Shown here one piece after another: positions 8,582 to 17,335 of a stretch of 64,000 nucleotides of DNA (its first letter is position 1; each line of letters opens with the position of its first letter). Position numbers and translations under genes: made by a program. Under the pieces are notes generated by a model. It worked only from the letters and a program-made list of their open reading frames with translations. It was not told where the DNA came from and did not search any database. Where the stretch lies: the NCBI RefSeq assembly GCF_017114985.1, contig NZ_JABXKP010000078.1, positions 1 to 64,000 on the forward strand. Reading direction: 5' to 3'. The DNA is from Nostoc sp. JL33 (GTDB taxonomy: Bacteria; Cyanobacteriota; Cyanobacteriia; Cyanobacteriales; Nostocaceae).

Positions 8582-9561
8582 GCCATCCCTCCCACGGTTG
8601 TCAGCGCCTTAACAATTGTGCGTTTAGTTAGTTCGACCTTAAAGCCGTTGTATTTTTGAGGTTTAGCTCCGGCGATCGCAACTGAGGCTGCTGCTTGAAA
8701 TGTTGCCTGGTTTGCGGGTTTGTTCAGAAGTGCTTTTTCAGCTTCGTATGCACGCCAGGGCTTTGTTCCTACGCCACCAAGGGCAATGCGTGCCGAGCGA
8801 ATAATCCCATTTTGAATATCTAATGCTGCCGCAACCGATGCCATTGCAAAAGCATAAGAGGCGCGATCGCGGACTTTTAAATAGTGCGATCGCTGGGCAA
8901 AGTTTGAAGCAGGTAAGTCAACGCCAACTATTAACTCTCCGTGTTGTAAAACTGTCTCTCTTTCTGGTGTATCGCCAGGTAAAAGATGAAAATCTACAAG
9001 GGGAATACTCCGCTCTCCATTCGGGCCGCGGGTTTGCACAACTGCATCGAGTGCGATCATTGCCACCGCCATATCAGAGGGATGGGTGGCAATACAGCGA
9101 TCGCTTCCGCCGAGAATCGCGTGAATCCGGTTGTAACCTTCGATTGCCGGACAACCTGAACCGGGAACGCGCTTGTTACACGGCATGGAAGTGTCACGGA
9201 AGTAGTAACACCGGGTACGTTGCAGCAAATTTCCGCCCACCGTCGCCATGTTTCGCAGTTGCGGTGATGCCCCAGACAGCAACGCCTCCGATAGCACGGG
9301 GTAACGCTCCCGAATTATCGCATCATAGGCAACATCGCTATTACGTGCCATTGCCCCAATCCGTACACCGTTACCTTGGGTTTCTATCTTGGTTAGCGGT
9401 AGTGGGTTAATGTCAACCAACTCTTTTGGGGTCTGGACATTCAGCTTCATCAAATCAATTAAGCTTGTACCGCCTGCCAAGTAAGCAGCTTGCACCTCTG
9501 GAGCGACCAACGCCACGGCATTCTCTGCTTGTCCTGCTTTCTTATAGCTAAACGGCTGCAT
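8578..9561 (-). CDS. paoB: Aldehyde oxidoreductase, FAD-binding subunit (PaoB type)
   Basis: 327 residues with the CO dehydrogenase flavoprotein fold. The FAD motifs AGGTSLIDLMKL (about residues 30-41) and ATVGGNLLQ (about 105-113) are clear. The following cysteine-rich segment (RTRCYYFRD, then PCNKRVPGSGCPA, then SDRCIATHP) matches the extra [4Fe-4S] cluster insertion known from E. coli PaoB and absent from ordinary xanthine dehydrogenases. It overlaps the neighbouring genes on both sides (14 bp with the FeS gene, 4 bp with the Mo gene). Electrons would pass from Mo through the FeS centres to FAD. Confidence 0.9.
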   Translation of the reverse strand: MQPFSYKKAGQAENAVALVAPEVQAAYLAGGTSLIDLMKLNVQTPKELVDINPLPLTKIETQGNGVRIGAMARNSDVAYDAIIRERYPVLSEALLSGASPQLRNMATVGGNLLQRTRCYYFRDTSMPCNKRVPGSGCPAIEGYNRIHAILGGSDRCIATHPSDMAVAMIALDAVVQTRGPNGERSIPLVDFHLLPGDTPERETVLQHGELIVGVDLPASNFAQRSHYLKVRDRASYAFAMASVAAALDIQNGIIRSARIALGGVGTKPWRAYEAEKALLNKPANQATFQAAASVAIAGAKPQKYNGFKVELTKRTIVKALTTVGGMA

Positions 9562-10171
9562 CTTTTTTTCCCTCTAAGACATCGCGGACAGCAGCCACGA
9601 TATTTGGATAAGCGCCACAACGGCAGATATTGCCGCTCATCAGTTCGCGAATGTCGGCATCGGACTTAGCATGTCCCTCGTTGACTAAACCCACCGCCGA
9701 ACAAATCTGTCCCGGTGTGCAGTAGCCGCACTGAAACGCATCGTGAGCAAGAAACGCCGCTTGCATCGGGTGCAAATTGTTTCCTTGCTCCAGCCCTTCA
9801 ATAGTTGCGATCGCGGCATCAGTGTGCATAATCGCAAATGTCAAGCACGAATTAATCCGTTGCCCATCAACCAGCACCGTACAAGCACCGCACTGACCGT
9901 GATCACAACCTTTTTTAGTACCAATTAGCCCGATATATTCCCGAAGTGCATCAAGTAAAGTAACACGCGGTTCAATCTGTAAACTATGTGCTGTTCCGTT
10001 GACTTGCAGCGTTACCTTCATAGTCTCAGGTGTCGAAGTTGTCAGCATTGGGGTAGTTTTTTTGACTTGAGTTTGTGCTACAGTTTTCCCTACAAAATTA
10101 CTGATTGTAGCCGCTACTGTGCTGACGACCATCAATTGACCCAACCTGCGACGTCTTAGGATAAACTTCAT
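9548..10171 (-). CDS. paoA: Aldehyde oxidoreductase, 2Fe-2S subunit with Tat-like signal (PaoA type)
   Basis: 207 residues. The N-terminus (RRRRLGQLMV, then a hydrophobic stretch ending in AQT near residue 34) is a plausible Tat signal, although it departs from the classic SRRxFLK. The plant-type [2Fe-2S] ligands are in CDHGQCGACTVLVDG plus a downstream Cys; the second [2Fe-2S] helical domain has FQCGYCTPG and NICRCGAYP. This is the first gene of a three-gene operon. The set fits a periplasmic aldehyde-detoxifying enzyme needing molybdopterin cytosine dinucleotide and a dedicated PaoD-like chaperone, which is not in this window. Confidence 0.9.
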   Translation of the reverse strand: MKFILRRRRLGQLMVVSTVAATISNFVGKTVAQTQVKKTTPMLTTSTPETMKVTLQVNGTAHSLQIEPRVTLLDALREYIGLIGTKKGCDHGQCGACTVLVDGQRINSCLTFAIMHTDAAIATIEGLEQGNNLHPMQAAFLAHDAFQCGYCTPGQICSAVGLVNEGHAKSDADIRELMSGNICRCGAYPNIVAAVRDVLEGKKDAAV

Positions 10172-11144
10172 CTGTTTACTCCATTCTGTTTTTGTTGGTA
10201 ATAATATTGCGTAATTCTCTTGACTTGAATTCTTTATAGAAAACCACTTTTTTTACAAGCATTTTTCTCAAATGACATTGTTAACAGAATACAATTTATC
10301 TTGTTATCCTCTCTCTATCAGAAGATTTATGCCATAAGTACCATCTATTATCAAAACAGAATAAAGGCGTTATTCGTCAAAATTCAGCATGAATTGAAGT
10401 TAGTTTATCCGCTCAGAGAGCTAGTAACGCGGCGGCGATAAATTTAGTAATACTACCAGACGCTTCTCTTCTTAGGCTCCGCCAATGCGTAGCTTGCTTA
10501 AGGGAAAGGGTACGCACTACGTGTCTAACTCAGTTGCCTGGAGTTGAGCCAGTTTCAGGAATCTGCCACGGCCAAATTACTGATACACTGCGATCGCTTG
10601 CAAGCTGGCAATTATTCAGCCGCGTCCAAAAACGGCAGTAAAGATTTGACATCAAAATTATCCGCAAAATCCGAGCGCACAGCTAGCATTAATTGAAACT
10701 TAATAACTTCACCGTGGTAGTTAAGTAAGTTGGCAAGAAAATTCCAATGTATGTAACCAAATATAAATTAACGCACCTGACAATTTAAATTTATTAACAT
10801 AGTTATTAATTTTTGAATTTTCAATCTTCTCTTCTTAGGCTCCGCCAACAATTCCATTATCCAAAATTTAAAATCTAAAATTCGGTGATCGAGCCTAAAG
10901 ATACATCTAAAATTGTTTGGATTTCTTCGTACAAGTAATCTTGGTACACCAGCTTGACTTGCCTTGCGCTTTTCTTGCCTGACGCGCATCACCGCAAGCA
11001 GCGATAAAATCCTGTAACTTTGCGTTAGCGTTGGCGTAGCGTCTCGTAGAGAAGCTCACCGTACCACTACGTGGAAGCAAGCTACGCGTAGCGTCTCGTA
11101 GAGAAGGTATCGCAGTTACGATTTGAGTAGCAATTAAGACTTAG
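10172..11144. other. Long intergenic region with gene debris and dispersed repeats
   Basis: No intact gene seen. A 42-bp repeat at 10458-10499 (AGACGCTTCTCTTCTTAGG...) is identical to 23881-23922, with a partial copy near 10830. On the minus strand 10612-10767 is open for about 50 codons without a start codon and reads protein-like (LMLAVRSDFADNF), perhaps a relic; I could not assign it. GCGTAGCGTCTCGTAGAGAAG-type repeats occur around 11030-11105. Confidence 0.5.
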
Positions 11145-11288
11145 ATATCTGCTAAGTATGATTGGCTAAAAAACTTTTTAGAATTAGCAAATGGGATTCC
11201 GTCGCATGATATTGGGCTTTCAGTAGACCGAAAATTTGGGAAAATGGACGAAATAGTAGGGGTTTCAGCCGTCGTGATTGCGAGGTAA
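11145..11288 (+). pseudogene. Remnant of an ISAs1-family transposase N-terminal region
   Basis: A 47-codon open fragment without start codon reads AKYDWLKNFLELANGIPSHD at its beginning. The WLxxFLELxNGIPSHD motif is characteristic of the N-terminal domain associated with ISAs1 / H-repeat transposases. After this the match stops, and the frame ends at a TAA at 11286. A further coding-like fragment in another frame (about 11289-11404, ending EYEQLLYIL) has no assignment. This is an old, inactive IS relic. Confidence 0.6.
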
Positions 11289-11503
11289 TTATAAGAACGT
11301 TAAACCGAAAATATACGGTTACAGGATTTATTCTTCCGATACCAGAAGCGGCAATTGAGCTTGATACGCCAGACGAATACGAACAGCTACTATATATTTT
11401 GTAAATCGGACAGGATGCTTGACCTACAATAATAATGCTATATCTTTGTAGTTGAAAATTTTAATAAACCACAAAGCCAACTTTTGCAACACAACCGTAT
11501 TTG

Positions 11504-13450
11504 ATGGCTAAATCAATTCTTTCAAAAAAACAGTTCGGCAGACAGTTAATCAACTGGTTGCTTGAAGAAAACCGAAAAGAGAAGGAAGGGCCTTACCGCA
11601 AGGAAGAACCACATCGCCAGCATGCTTGGTGGCAGGTGATGTGCTTGACTGGTGTAGATTATTTCTCGACTCTTGGCTATCAACCTGGGATTGCAGCACT
11701 GGCGGCTGGCGCTCTTTCTCCTCTGGCTACCCTGATTCTGGTTTTGCTGACAATCTTTGGAGCATTGCCAATCTACCGGCGCATTGCTGCCGAAAGCCCT
11801 CATGGGGAAGGGTCGATCGCAATGTTAGAGCGTTTGCTCCCTTGGTGGCAAGGCAAATTACTTGTGCTATGCCTACTTGGCTTTGTGGGAACCGACTTTA
11901 TTATTACCATTACCTTGTCGGCTGCTGATGCTACAGCCCATATCATCGAAAATCCGCTCGCTCCAATTTGGCTTCACAATCAGACGATCGCTATCACCCT
12001 GATATTAGTTACATTACTAGGCGGAGTTTTCTTGAGAGGTTTCCGAGAAGCAATTGGTATTGCAGTAGTTTTGGTGGGAGTTTATCTGCTGTTAAACTTT
12101 ATTGTCGTTAGCGTCGGTCTGTATCAGATCCTAACTCACCCACAAGCGATCGCTAACTGGCAGGCTGCACTTTTTGCACGCGATTCCAACCCTGTGATGC
12201 TACTCGGCATAGCTCTTTTGATATTCCCCAAGCTAGCGCTGGGATTGTCAGGCTTTGAGACTGGCGTCACCGTTATGCCCCTCGTCAAAGGTAGCAGCAG
12301 CAACACCGCGCCGCATACCAAAGGGCGAATTCGGAATACACGCAAGCTGCTCACCACTGCTGCTCTGATTATGAGCTTCTTTTTGCTCACCACCAGCTTT
12401 ATAACTACTCTACTAATTCCAGTCGCAGAATTTGCATCTGGGGGTAAAGCCAATGGACGGGCCCTTGCTTATTTAGCACATCTGTATTTAGGCAATGGCT
12501 TTGGCACATTTTACGATTTAAGTACTATTTCCATTTTGTGGTTTGCAGGTGCATCTGCAATGGCAGGGCTGCTGAATATCGTGCCCCGCTATTTACCACG
12601 CTATGGCATGGCACCAAATTGGGCACGAGCAGCGCGACCTTTGGTTTTAGTCTATACAGCGATCGCCTTTGTTGTCACAATTATCTTTCGGGCAAATGTG
12701 GAAGCCCAAGGTGGGGCTTACGCAACTGGTGTGCTTGTATTGATCACTTCAGCTGCTTTTGCCGTCACCTTATCAGCTCACCGTCACCAACAGAAGCGGG
12801 CAGAACTGATTTTTGGCATTATCACACTGTTATTTTTATATACCACTGTTGTTAATATCATCGAAAGGCCAGAAGGGATTAAGATCGCTGGGTTCTTCAT
12901 CGGTGCGATCATTTTTACCTCGCTGGTTTCTCGTGTTTGGCGTTCAACGGAACTGCGAACAGAGCGGATCGAGGTTGACGAACTTGCAGGCCAATTCCTT
13001 GCCGAAGAGAGCCAGGGAGCAATACGGCTAATTGCAAATCGGTTGAATGTGGGCGATGCCCAAGAGTATTTTTTAAAAGAGAAAGAGGTGCGCGACGATA
13101 ACCATATTCCACCCAACGATCCAATTCTGTTCTTAGAGATTCATGTATCAGATGCTTCGGAGTTTGCGGATGTGATCAAAGTAAAAGGGGTGCAAGTTGG
13201 TGATTATCGGATTCTACGGGCCGAGAGTGCAGCAGTACCTAACGCGATCGCGGCTTTACTGCTCTATATTCGTGACCAAACAGGTAAGATTCCCCATGCC
13301 TACTTCGGCTGGGTTGAAGGCAACCCCATACAATACTTACTGCGTTTTATCTTGTTTGGGGAGGGCGATATTGCTGTAGTCACGCGTGAAGTACTCCGTC
13401 GGGCTGAAAAGAATCCCCACAGGCGTCCTTGCGTTCATGTCGGGGGGTAA
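11504..13450 (+). CDS. APC-superfamily permease (amino acid / K+ transporter-like)
   Basis: About 648 residues with roughly 12 transmembrane helices (about 45-460) and a C-terminal soluble region of about 180 residues. The motif VDYFSTLGYQPGIAALAAGAL in the first helices and the PHGEGSIAMLERLLP loop mark a subgroup of COG0531 transporters related to amino acid permeases and, more distantly, to KimA-type potassium importers. Start: ATG 11504 is preferred over the adjacent TTG 11501; no strong ribosome-binding site is visible. It stands alone. The substrate is not determined; the long soluble C-terminus suggests regulation. Confidence 0.8.
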   Translation: MAKSILSKKQFGRQLINWLLEENRKEKEGPYRKEEPHRQHAWWQVMCLTGVDYFSTLGYQPGIAALAAGALSPLATLILVLLTIFGALPIYRRIAAESPHGEGSIAMLERLLPWWQGKLLVLCLLGFVGTDFIITITLSAADATAHIIENPLAPIWLHNQTIAITLILVTLLGGVFLRGFREAIGIAVVLVGVYLLLNFIVVSVGLYQILTHPQAIANWQAALFARDSNPVMLLGIALLIFPKLALGLSGFETGVTVMPLVKGSSSNTAPHTKGRIRNTRKLLTTAALIMSFFLLTTSFITTLLIPVAEFASGGKANGRALAYLAHLYLGNGFGTFYDLSTISILWFAGASAMAGLLNIVPRYLPRYGMAPNWARAARPLVLVYTAIAFVVTIIFRANVEAQGGAYATGVLVLITSAAFAVTLSAHRHQQKRAELIFGIITLLFLYTTVVNIIERPEGIKIAGFFIGAIIFTSLVSRVWRSTELRTERIEVDELAGQFLAEESQGAIRLIANRLNVGDAQEYFLKEKEVRDDNHIPPNDPILFLEIHVSDASEFADVIKVKGVQVGDYRILRAESAAVPNAIAALLLYIRDQTGKIPHAYFGWVEGNPIQYLLRFILFGEGDIAVVTREVLRRAEKNPHRRPCVHVGG

Positions 13451-13547
13451 GGATCATGGATGGGCTGTACGCCCTTACCTTAAACAGCAAGGAGGCTCAC
13501 ACTGTACCGCAAGGGAACGTGTAGGTAGTTCACACATGTATCTGTAG

Positions 13548-13643
13548 TAGACATAGGCGTGAAATTAAATATGCGTTACCCAGAACCCTTGTAGAGACGT
13601 AGCAGTGCTACGTCAAAACAATTCTTTTTCACTCCTATGTCTA
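13548..13643 (+). mobile_element. MITE-1 copy A
   Basis: A 96-bp element bounded by terminal inverted repeats TAGACATAGGCGTGAAA and the complement of its right end (CACTCCTATGTCTA), with an inner hairpin built on GTAGAGACGTAGCAGTGCTACGTC. TA flanks suggest TA-target insertion, as in IS630/Tc1 elements. It codes for nothing. Related copies are at 21062, 47347, 48819, 56927 and 62098. Confidence 0.85.
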
Positions 13644-13708
13644 GTAGGTATTTCTTGAAATGCTATAACTTATAATCAAAACAAGTCTGCCTTCAGGAGA
13701 TTGACTCA

Positions 13709-14311
13709 ATGACATATATCTCCCCAAAAACCCTTACCTTTGAAGATTTTCTCTCTCAATACCGAGATAATCCCCGCTATGAACTGGCAGATGGAGAACT
13801 AATTGACATGGAACCCACTGGCCCGCACGAAACGGTAAGTGGCATTGCAACCCAAATTGGTATCTACCTTGTTGCAGAACAACTCCCCTGGTTTATCCCT
13901 CGCACTTGTTTAATTTACCCCTTGGCAGATGCTGCCACAGTTCGTCGTCCTGATGTTGTGGTTCTCGATGAAACTGTTCTCCACCGTGAACCCCTTTGGG
14001 AGCGAGAACCCGTAATTACGCTGGGACGTTCGATTAAACTGGTGGTGGAAGTTGTTAGCACCAACTGGGAAACTGACTATGCTCGCAAGGTTGAAGAATA
14101 TGCACTCTTAGGCATTCCTGAATATTGGATTGTTGATTATCGAGGATTAGGCGGTGTCGCATTTATTGGTAAACCCAAACAACCTACTTTTACCGTCTGC
14201 GAACTGGTTGAAGACACCTATACTCAACAACAATATCGGCTAAACCAATCAATTAACTCACCCCTTTTACCCCGTCTGCAACTTCGCCTAGATAATATCT
14301 TTCCTCTTTAA
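13709..14311 (+). CDS. Uma2 family (DUF820) restriction-endonuclease-like protein
   Basis: 200 residues with the PD-(D/E)XK fold of the Uma2 family, which is expanded in cyanobacteria. Motifs: RRPDVVVLDE (Asp), KLVVEVVSTNWETDY (Glu), then KVEEYALLGIPEYWIVD (Lys, Tyr). The catalytic triad appears intact. The usual YELxDGELxxMEPTGPHE N-terminal motif is present. Its cellular role is not established; many copies occur per genome. A good ribosome-binding site (AGGAG) precedes the ATG. Confidence 0.9.
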   Translation: MTYISPKTLTFEDFLSQYRDNPRYELADGELIDMEPTGPHETVSGIATQIGIYLVAEQLPWFIPRTCLIYPLADAATVRRPDVVVLDETVLHREPLWEREPVITLGRSIKLVVEVVSTNWETDYARKVEEYALLGIPEYWIVDYRGLGGVAFIGKPKQPTFTVCELVEDTYTQQQYRLNQSINSPLLPRLQLRLDNIFPL

Positions 14312-14326
14312 GTATCTAACGTAACG

Positions 14327-15112
14327 CTATTCATCCCCTTCTGTTCGCCGATTAACTAGGGTAGCGCTAGCTTGGTCAACAGGCATTAGCACAACTTCAT
14401 TAATATTGACATGAGGCGATCGCGTCACACAGAAAAATATCACATCAGCCACATCATCTGCTGTCAGGGGTGTAACTCCCTGATAGACTTTGTTGGCGCG
14501 TTCGCTATCTCCGTGAAAGCGCACCTCGCTAAATTCAGTTTCTACCATACCAGGGTCAACGGAAGTTACACGTACCCGCGTTCCCAACAGGTCTTGTTTT
14601 AAACCTTCAGAAATTGCCCTCACAGCAGCTTTGGTAGCACAGTAGACATTGCCACCGGGATAGGTTTGATGTCCAGCAATGGAACCTAAATTTACCACAT
14701 GACCGCGATCGCGACTCACCATTCCCGGAACGACATAGCGAGAAAGGTAAAGTAGACCCTTAACGTTAGTATCAATCATGTCTTCCCAGTCTTGAAAGCT
14801 GCCTTCGTGCAACTTGTCTAAACCACGACTTAGACCAGCATTGTTAATTAGAATGTCGATGTCAGACCAGGCGGGGGGTAGAGTCGAAATAGCAGATTCG
14901 ACAGCGTTGCGATCGCGCACATCTAGCTGTAATAAATGAATTTCAGTCCTAAAATCTTTACTGAGAGTATCTGCTAGCTGCTGCAAACGTTCTAACCGTC
15001 GTGCCGCCAAGATCAGTTTTGCACCCGCACCAGCGAAGATTCTCGCACAAGCAGTACCGATACCACTACTTGCACCAGTGATCAAAATGATTTGATTTTC
15101 TAAGGAAGTCAT
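14327..15112 (-). CDS. SDR family NAD(P)-dependent oxidoreductase (YdfG-like)
   Basis: 261 residues, classical short-chain dehydrogenase. Cofactor motif TGASSGIG at residues 12-19, NNAG near 90, catalytic Ser in NLGSIAGHQ near 143, and YxxxK (YCATK) near 157. The C-terminal half (VDPGMVETEFSEVRFHGD) resembles E. coli YdfG, an NADP-dependent 3-hydroxy acid / malonic semialdehyde dehydrogenase. It ends only 15 bp from the stop of the convergent Uma2 gene. Confidence 0.88.
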   Translation of the reverse strand: MTSLENQIILITGASSGIGTACARIFAGAGAKLILAARRLERLQQLADTLSKDFRTEIHLLQLDVRDRNAVESAISTLPPAWSDIDILINNAGLSRGLDKLHEGSFQDWEDMIDTNVKGLLYLSRYVVPGMVSRDRGHVVNLGSIAGHQTYPGGNVYCATKAAVRAISEGLKQDLLGTRVRVTSVDPGMVETEFSEVRFHGDSERANKVYQGVTPLTADDVADVIFFCVTRSPHVNINEVVLMPVDQASATLVNRRTEGDE

Positions 15113-15217
15113 TAGGATAGTTAGGAGTCAAGAGTTAATAGTTATGAATTATGAATTAGCACAAGTTTCATAGTTCATAATTTATCATTAGTCGTCTATA
15201 ACTCCTAACTCCTGTAC

Positions 15218-15273
15218 AGACGCGATTAATCGCGTCTCTGGTAACTCCTGTACAGAGGCGATTAATCGCGTCT
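15218..15273. repeat. Pair of 20-bp palindromes (AGACGCGATTAATCGCGTCT)
   Basis: A perfect 20-bp palindrome at 15218-15237 and a one-mismatch copy at 15254-15273, each preceded by CCTGTAC. Closely related pairs occur at 26035-26054 and 26069-26088. As RNA they would form short hairpins; here they lie just beyond the stop of the NTF2-like gene. Confidence 0.85.
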
Positions 15274-16113
15274 CTACTTCTTCACCACTTGCAGGCGCTG
15301 AGTTATCATCGTCATTCCATTACCCCGCAGGATGACAGCAGAAACCCATTGGCTACCAGGCGTAGATGGTGCTTGTGCTACTTTAAACAGTCCGCCAGAT
15401 GTCAGTAATTCCAAATCCACGGATGTGGGGTTGAGATATTTATCCGGTTGGATGGGTTCCTCTAGCGCGGTTCCTAGTAGAAAATCATCACCAAGTGGCT
15501 CTTTGACGATCGCATCAAAATTATACTTCTGACCAACTAGCACCTGCTGTGGTAATTTAATATCAACTTGGGGCGGCTTGCTGCCAGAGGTAAGTAGGGT
15601 GCGTTCTGACAAAATATCTTGGCGGAGGATTTTTCCGCTTGCAATGCGCTGACGCGATTTAATCGTGGCATTGAGAGCCAAATTATTACTGTTACCGGAG
15701 GGTAAGCTAGTTATCTGCGTTTCCGTTTCAGCAATAATCCCATTGCCTTCAGGTTTTGAAGATAGCAGTTTCGTACTGTATTGCAATTTGGGATATCGTT
15801 GCCAAAGTGAAGTCAAAGACCTTTCCATCGTTTGAAGGGTTAATCCATCCCCATGAGTGAAATTGGGGCTGTAGAATTGCAACACCCCTTTGACATCGCC
15901 CCGGCTGGCGGCTGCATCAACTTGTGTCAACAGTTTTTTCACATCGGCTGGTGCATTTGGGGGTGTACCAGCCTGGACTAATTGTTGTGGTGTCGTCGCT
16001 TGAGTGCGTTGCCAACCAGTTGTTAAACCAAAGGTTAGCAGGAAGAAAATCAGCCAGATACTTGCTGGAAATCTAAGTTGGCGTTTCACTAAGGCGGTAA
16101 TAATGTTAGTCAT
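15274..16113 (-). CDS. Membrane-anchored NTF2-like domain protein
   Basis: 279 residues. An N-terminal hydrophobic segment (about residues 17-36) is a signal anchor or signal peptide. Residues about 55-170 form an NTF2-like domain (VKKLLTQVDAAASRGDVKGVLQFYSPNFTH..., SLWQRYPKLQYSTKLL), common in SnoaL/DUF4440-type proteins. The remaining C-terminal part looks like a beta-rich domain without assignment. No active site can be defined. It is divergent from murG with an 80-bp gap, so shared promoter DNA is possible. Confidence 0.7.
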   Translation of the reverse strand: MTNIITALVKRQLRFPASIWLIFFLLTFGLTTGWQRTQATTPQQLVQAGTPPNAPADVKKLLTQVDAAASRGDVKGVLQFYSPNFTHGDGLTLQTMERSLTSLWQRYPKLQYSTKLLSSKPEGNGIIAETETQITSLPSGNSNNLALNATIKSRQRIASGKILRQDILSERTLLTSGSKPPQVDIKLPQQVLVGQKYNFDAIVKEPLGDDFLLGTALEEPIQPDKYLNPTSVDLELLTSGGLFKVAQAPSTPGSQWVSAVILRGNGMTMITQRLQVVKK

Positions 16114-16197
16114 TGGTAAGAATTTACTGATTTGATTAGAGAAAGTGAGGAAATTGTTTTATCTTAGTTAAGCTAGGCGCTAAACGGTAGAGGTTTG

Positions 16198-17271
16198 ATG
16201 GCAAACGCACCGATACGATTATTAATCGCTGCCAGTGGGACTGGTGGACATTTGTTTCCAGCGATCGCACTGGCAGAGAAACTCCCAGATTATCAAATTG
16301 AATGGCTGGGAGTACCCAATCGGCTAGAAACTCAACTTGTTCCCAAACAGTATCCCTTGAATACTATTGCAGTTGAAGGGTTTCAGCAAGGGTTTGGACT
16401 CTCCTCGATTCGCATTTTGGGTAAACTCGCCCTTTCGATTCTGGAAGTCAGACGAATTCTCAAACAAGGAAATTTTCAAGGCGTGTTTACCACAGGGGGT
16501 TACATTGCCGGGCCTGCTGTGATTGCGGCGCGTTCCCTCGGTTTACCCGTGGTTTTCCACGAATCTAACGCTTTACCTGGTAAAGTAACTCGCTTTTTTG
16601 GCCCTTGGTGTAGTGCGATCGCCTTGGGATTTGAAGTAGCTGCTAAGTATTTACCCCGTTCCAAAACTGTCTACGTGGGCACTCCCGTAAGAGCGCAATT
16701 TCTCGATGGGGCAATTAATCCACCTCTGGATTTAGCCATTCCTGAAGGTGTTCCCTTAATTGTCGTCTTTGGTGGTAGCCAGGGTGCAATTGCGGTTAAT
16801 AAATTGGTGCGGGAATCTGCAAACGCTTGGTTTGATGCTGGTGCATATATAGTACATTTAACTGGCGATCGCGATCCAGAAGCAGATAGTCTCAAACATC
16901 CACAGTACATAGCCTTACCTTTTTACAACAATATGGCGGCGTTGTTGCAACGGGCAACTCTTGCCATTAGTCGTTCTGGCGCAGGTAGCTTGACAGAATT
17001 GGCAGTGTGTGGAACGCCAGCGATTTTGATTCCTTACCCCTTTGCCGCAGAAGACCATCAATCTTACAATGCAGACGTATTTACTTCAGCTGGTGCGGCG
17101 TTAACTTTGAAGCAATCGGAGTTGACGACCCAAGCATTGCAAAGTAATGTGTTGAATTTGTTGCAGTCACCGCCAGAGTTAGCAAAGATGGCTCAAAAAG
17201 CTCGTGCGATCGCAGTTCCCGATAGTGCCGAAAAATTGGCGCAATTAGTGCGTGAGGTGATAGAAACTTAA
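16198..17271 (+). CDS. murG: MurG, UDP-GlcNAc:lipid I N-acetylglucosaminyltransferase
   Basis: About 357 residues. It converts lipid I to lipid II on the inner face of the plasma membrane. GT-B fold with hallmark motifs: GTGGHLFPAIALAEKL near the N-terminus, HESNALPGKVTR near residue 120, FGGSQGA near 190, and the UDP-GlcNAc-binding SRSGAGSLTELAVCG followed by FAAEDHQ. Start: ATG at 16198 is preferred to TTG 16195 because AGAGG lies at suitable distance upstream. It is followed by a secreted MltA-like gene 64 bp downstream on the same strand. Confidence 0.96.
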   Translation: MANAPIRLLIAASGTGGHLFPAIALAEKLPDYQIEWLGVPNRLETQLVPKQYPLNTIAVEGFQQGFGLSSIRILGKLALSILEVRRILKQGNFQGVFTTGGYIAGPAVIAARSLGLPVVFHESNALPGKVTRFFGPWCSAIALGFEVAAKYLPRSKTVYVGTPVRAQFLDGAINPPLDLAIPEGVPLIVVFGGSQGAIAVNKLVRESANAWFDAGAYIVHLTGDRDPEADSLKHPQYIALPFYNNMAALLQRATLAISRSGAGSLTELAVCGTPAILIPYPFAAEDHQSYNADVFTSAGAALTLKQSELTTQALQSNVLNLLQSPPELAKMAQKARAIAVPDSAEKLAQLVREVIET

Positions 17272-17335
17272 AAAAATTCGTAATTCGTAATTCGTAATTC
17301 TTAATTAAAGACAATAGGAATTTATTTTCCAGGTT

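Noticed and set aside
8823..9410. 195-residue plus-strand frame
   Set aside because: Antisense shadow of the FAD-subunit gene, which has clear family motifs.
10768..10992. 74-residue minus-strand frame
   Set aside because: Built from TTTAAAATCTAAAATTC-type STRR and TCTTCTTAGGCTCCGCC repeats; no family signal.
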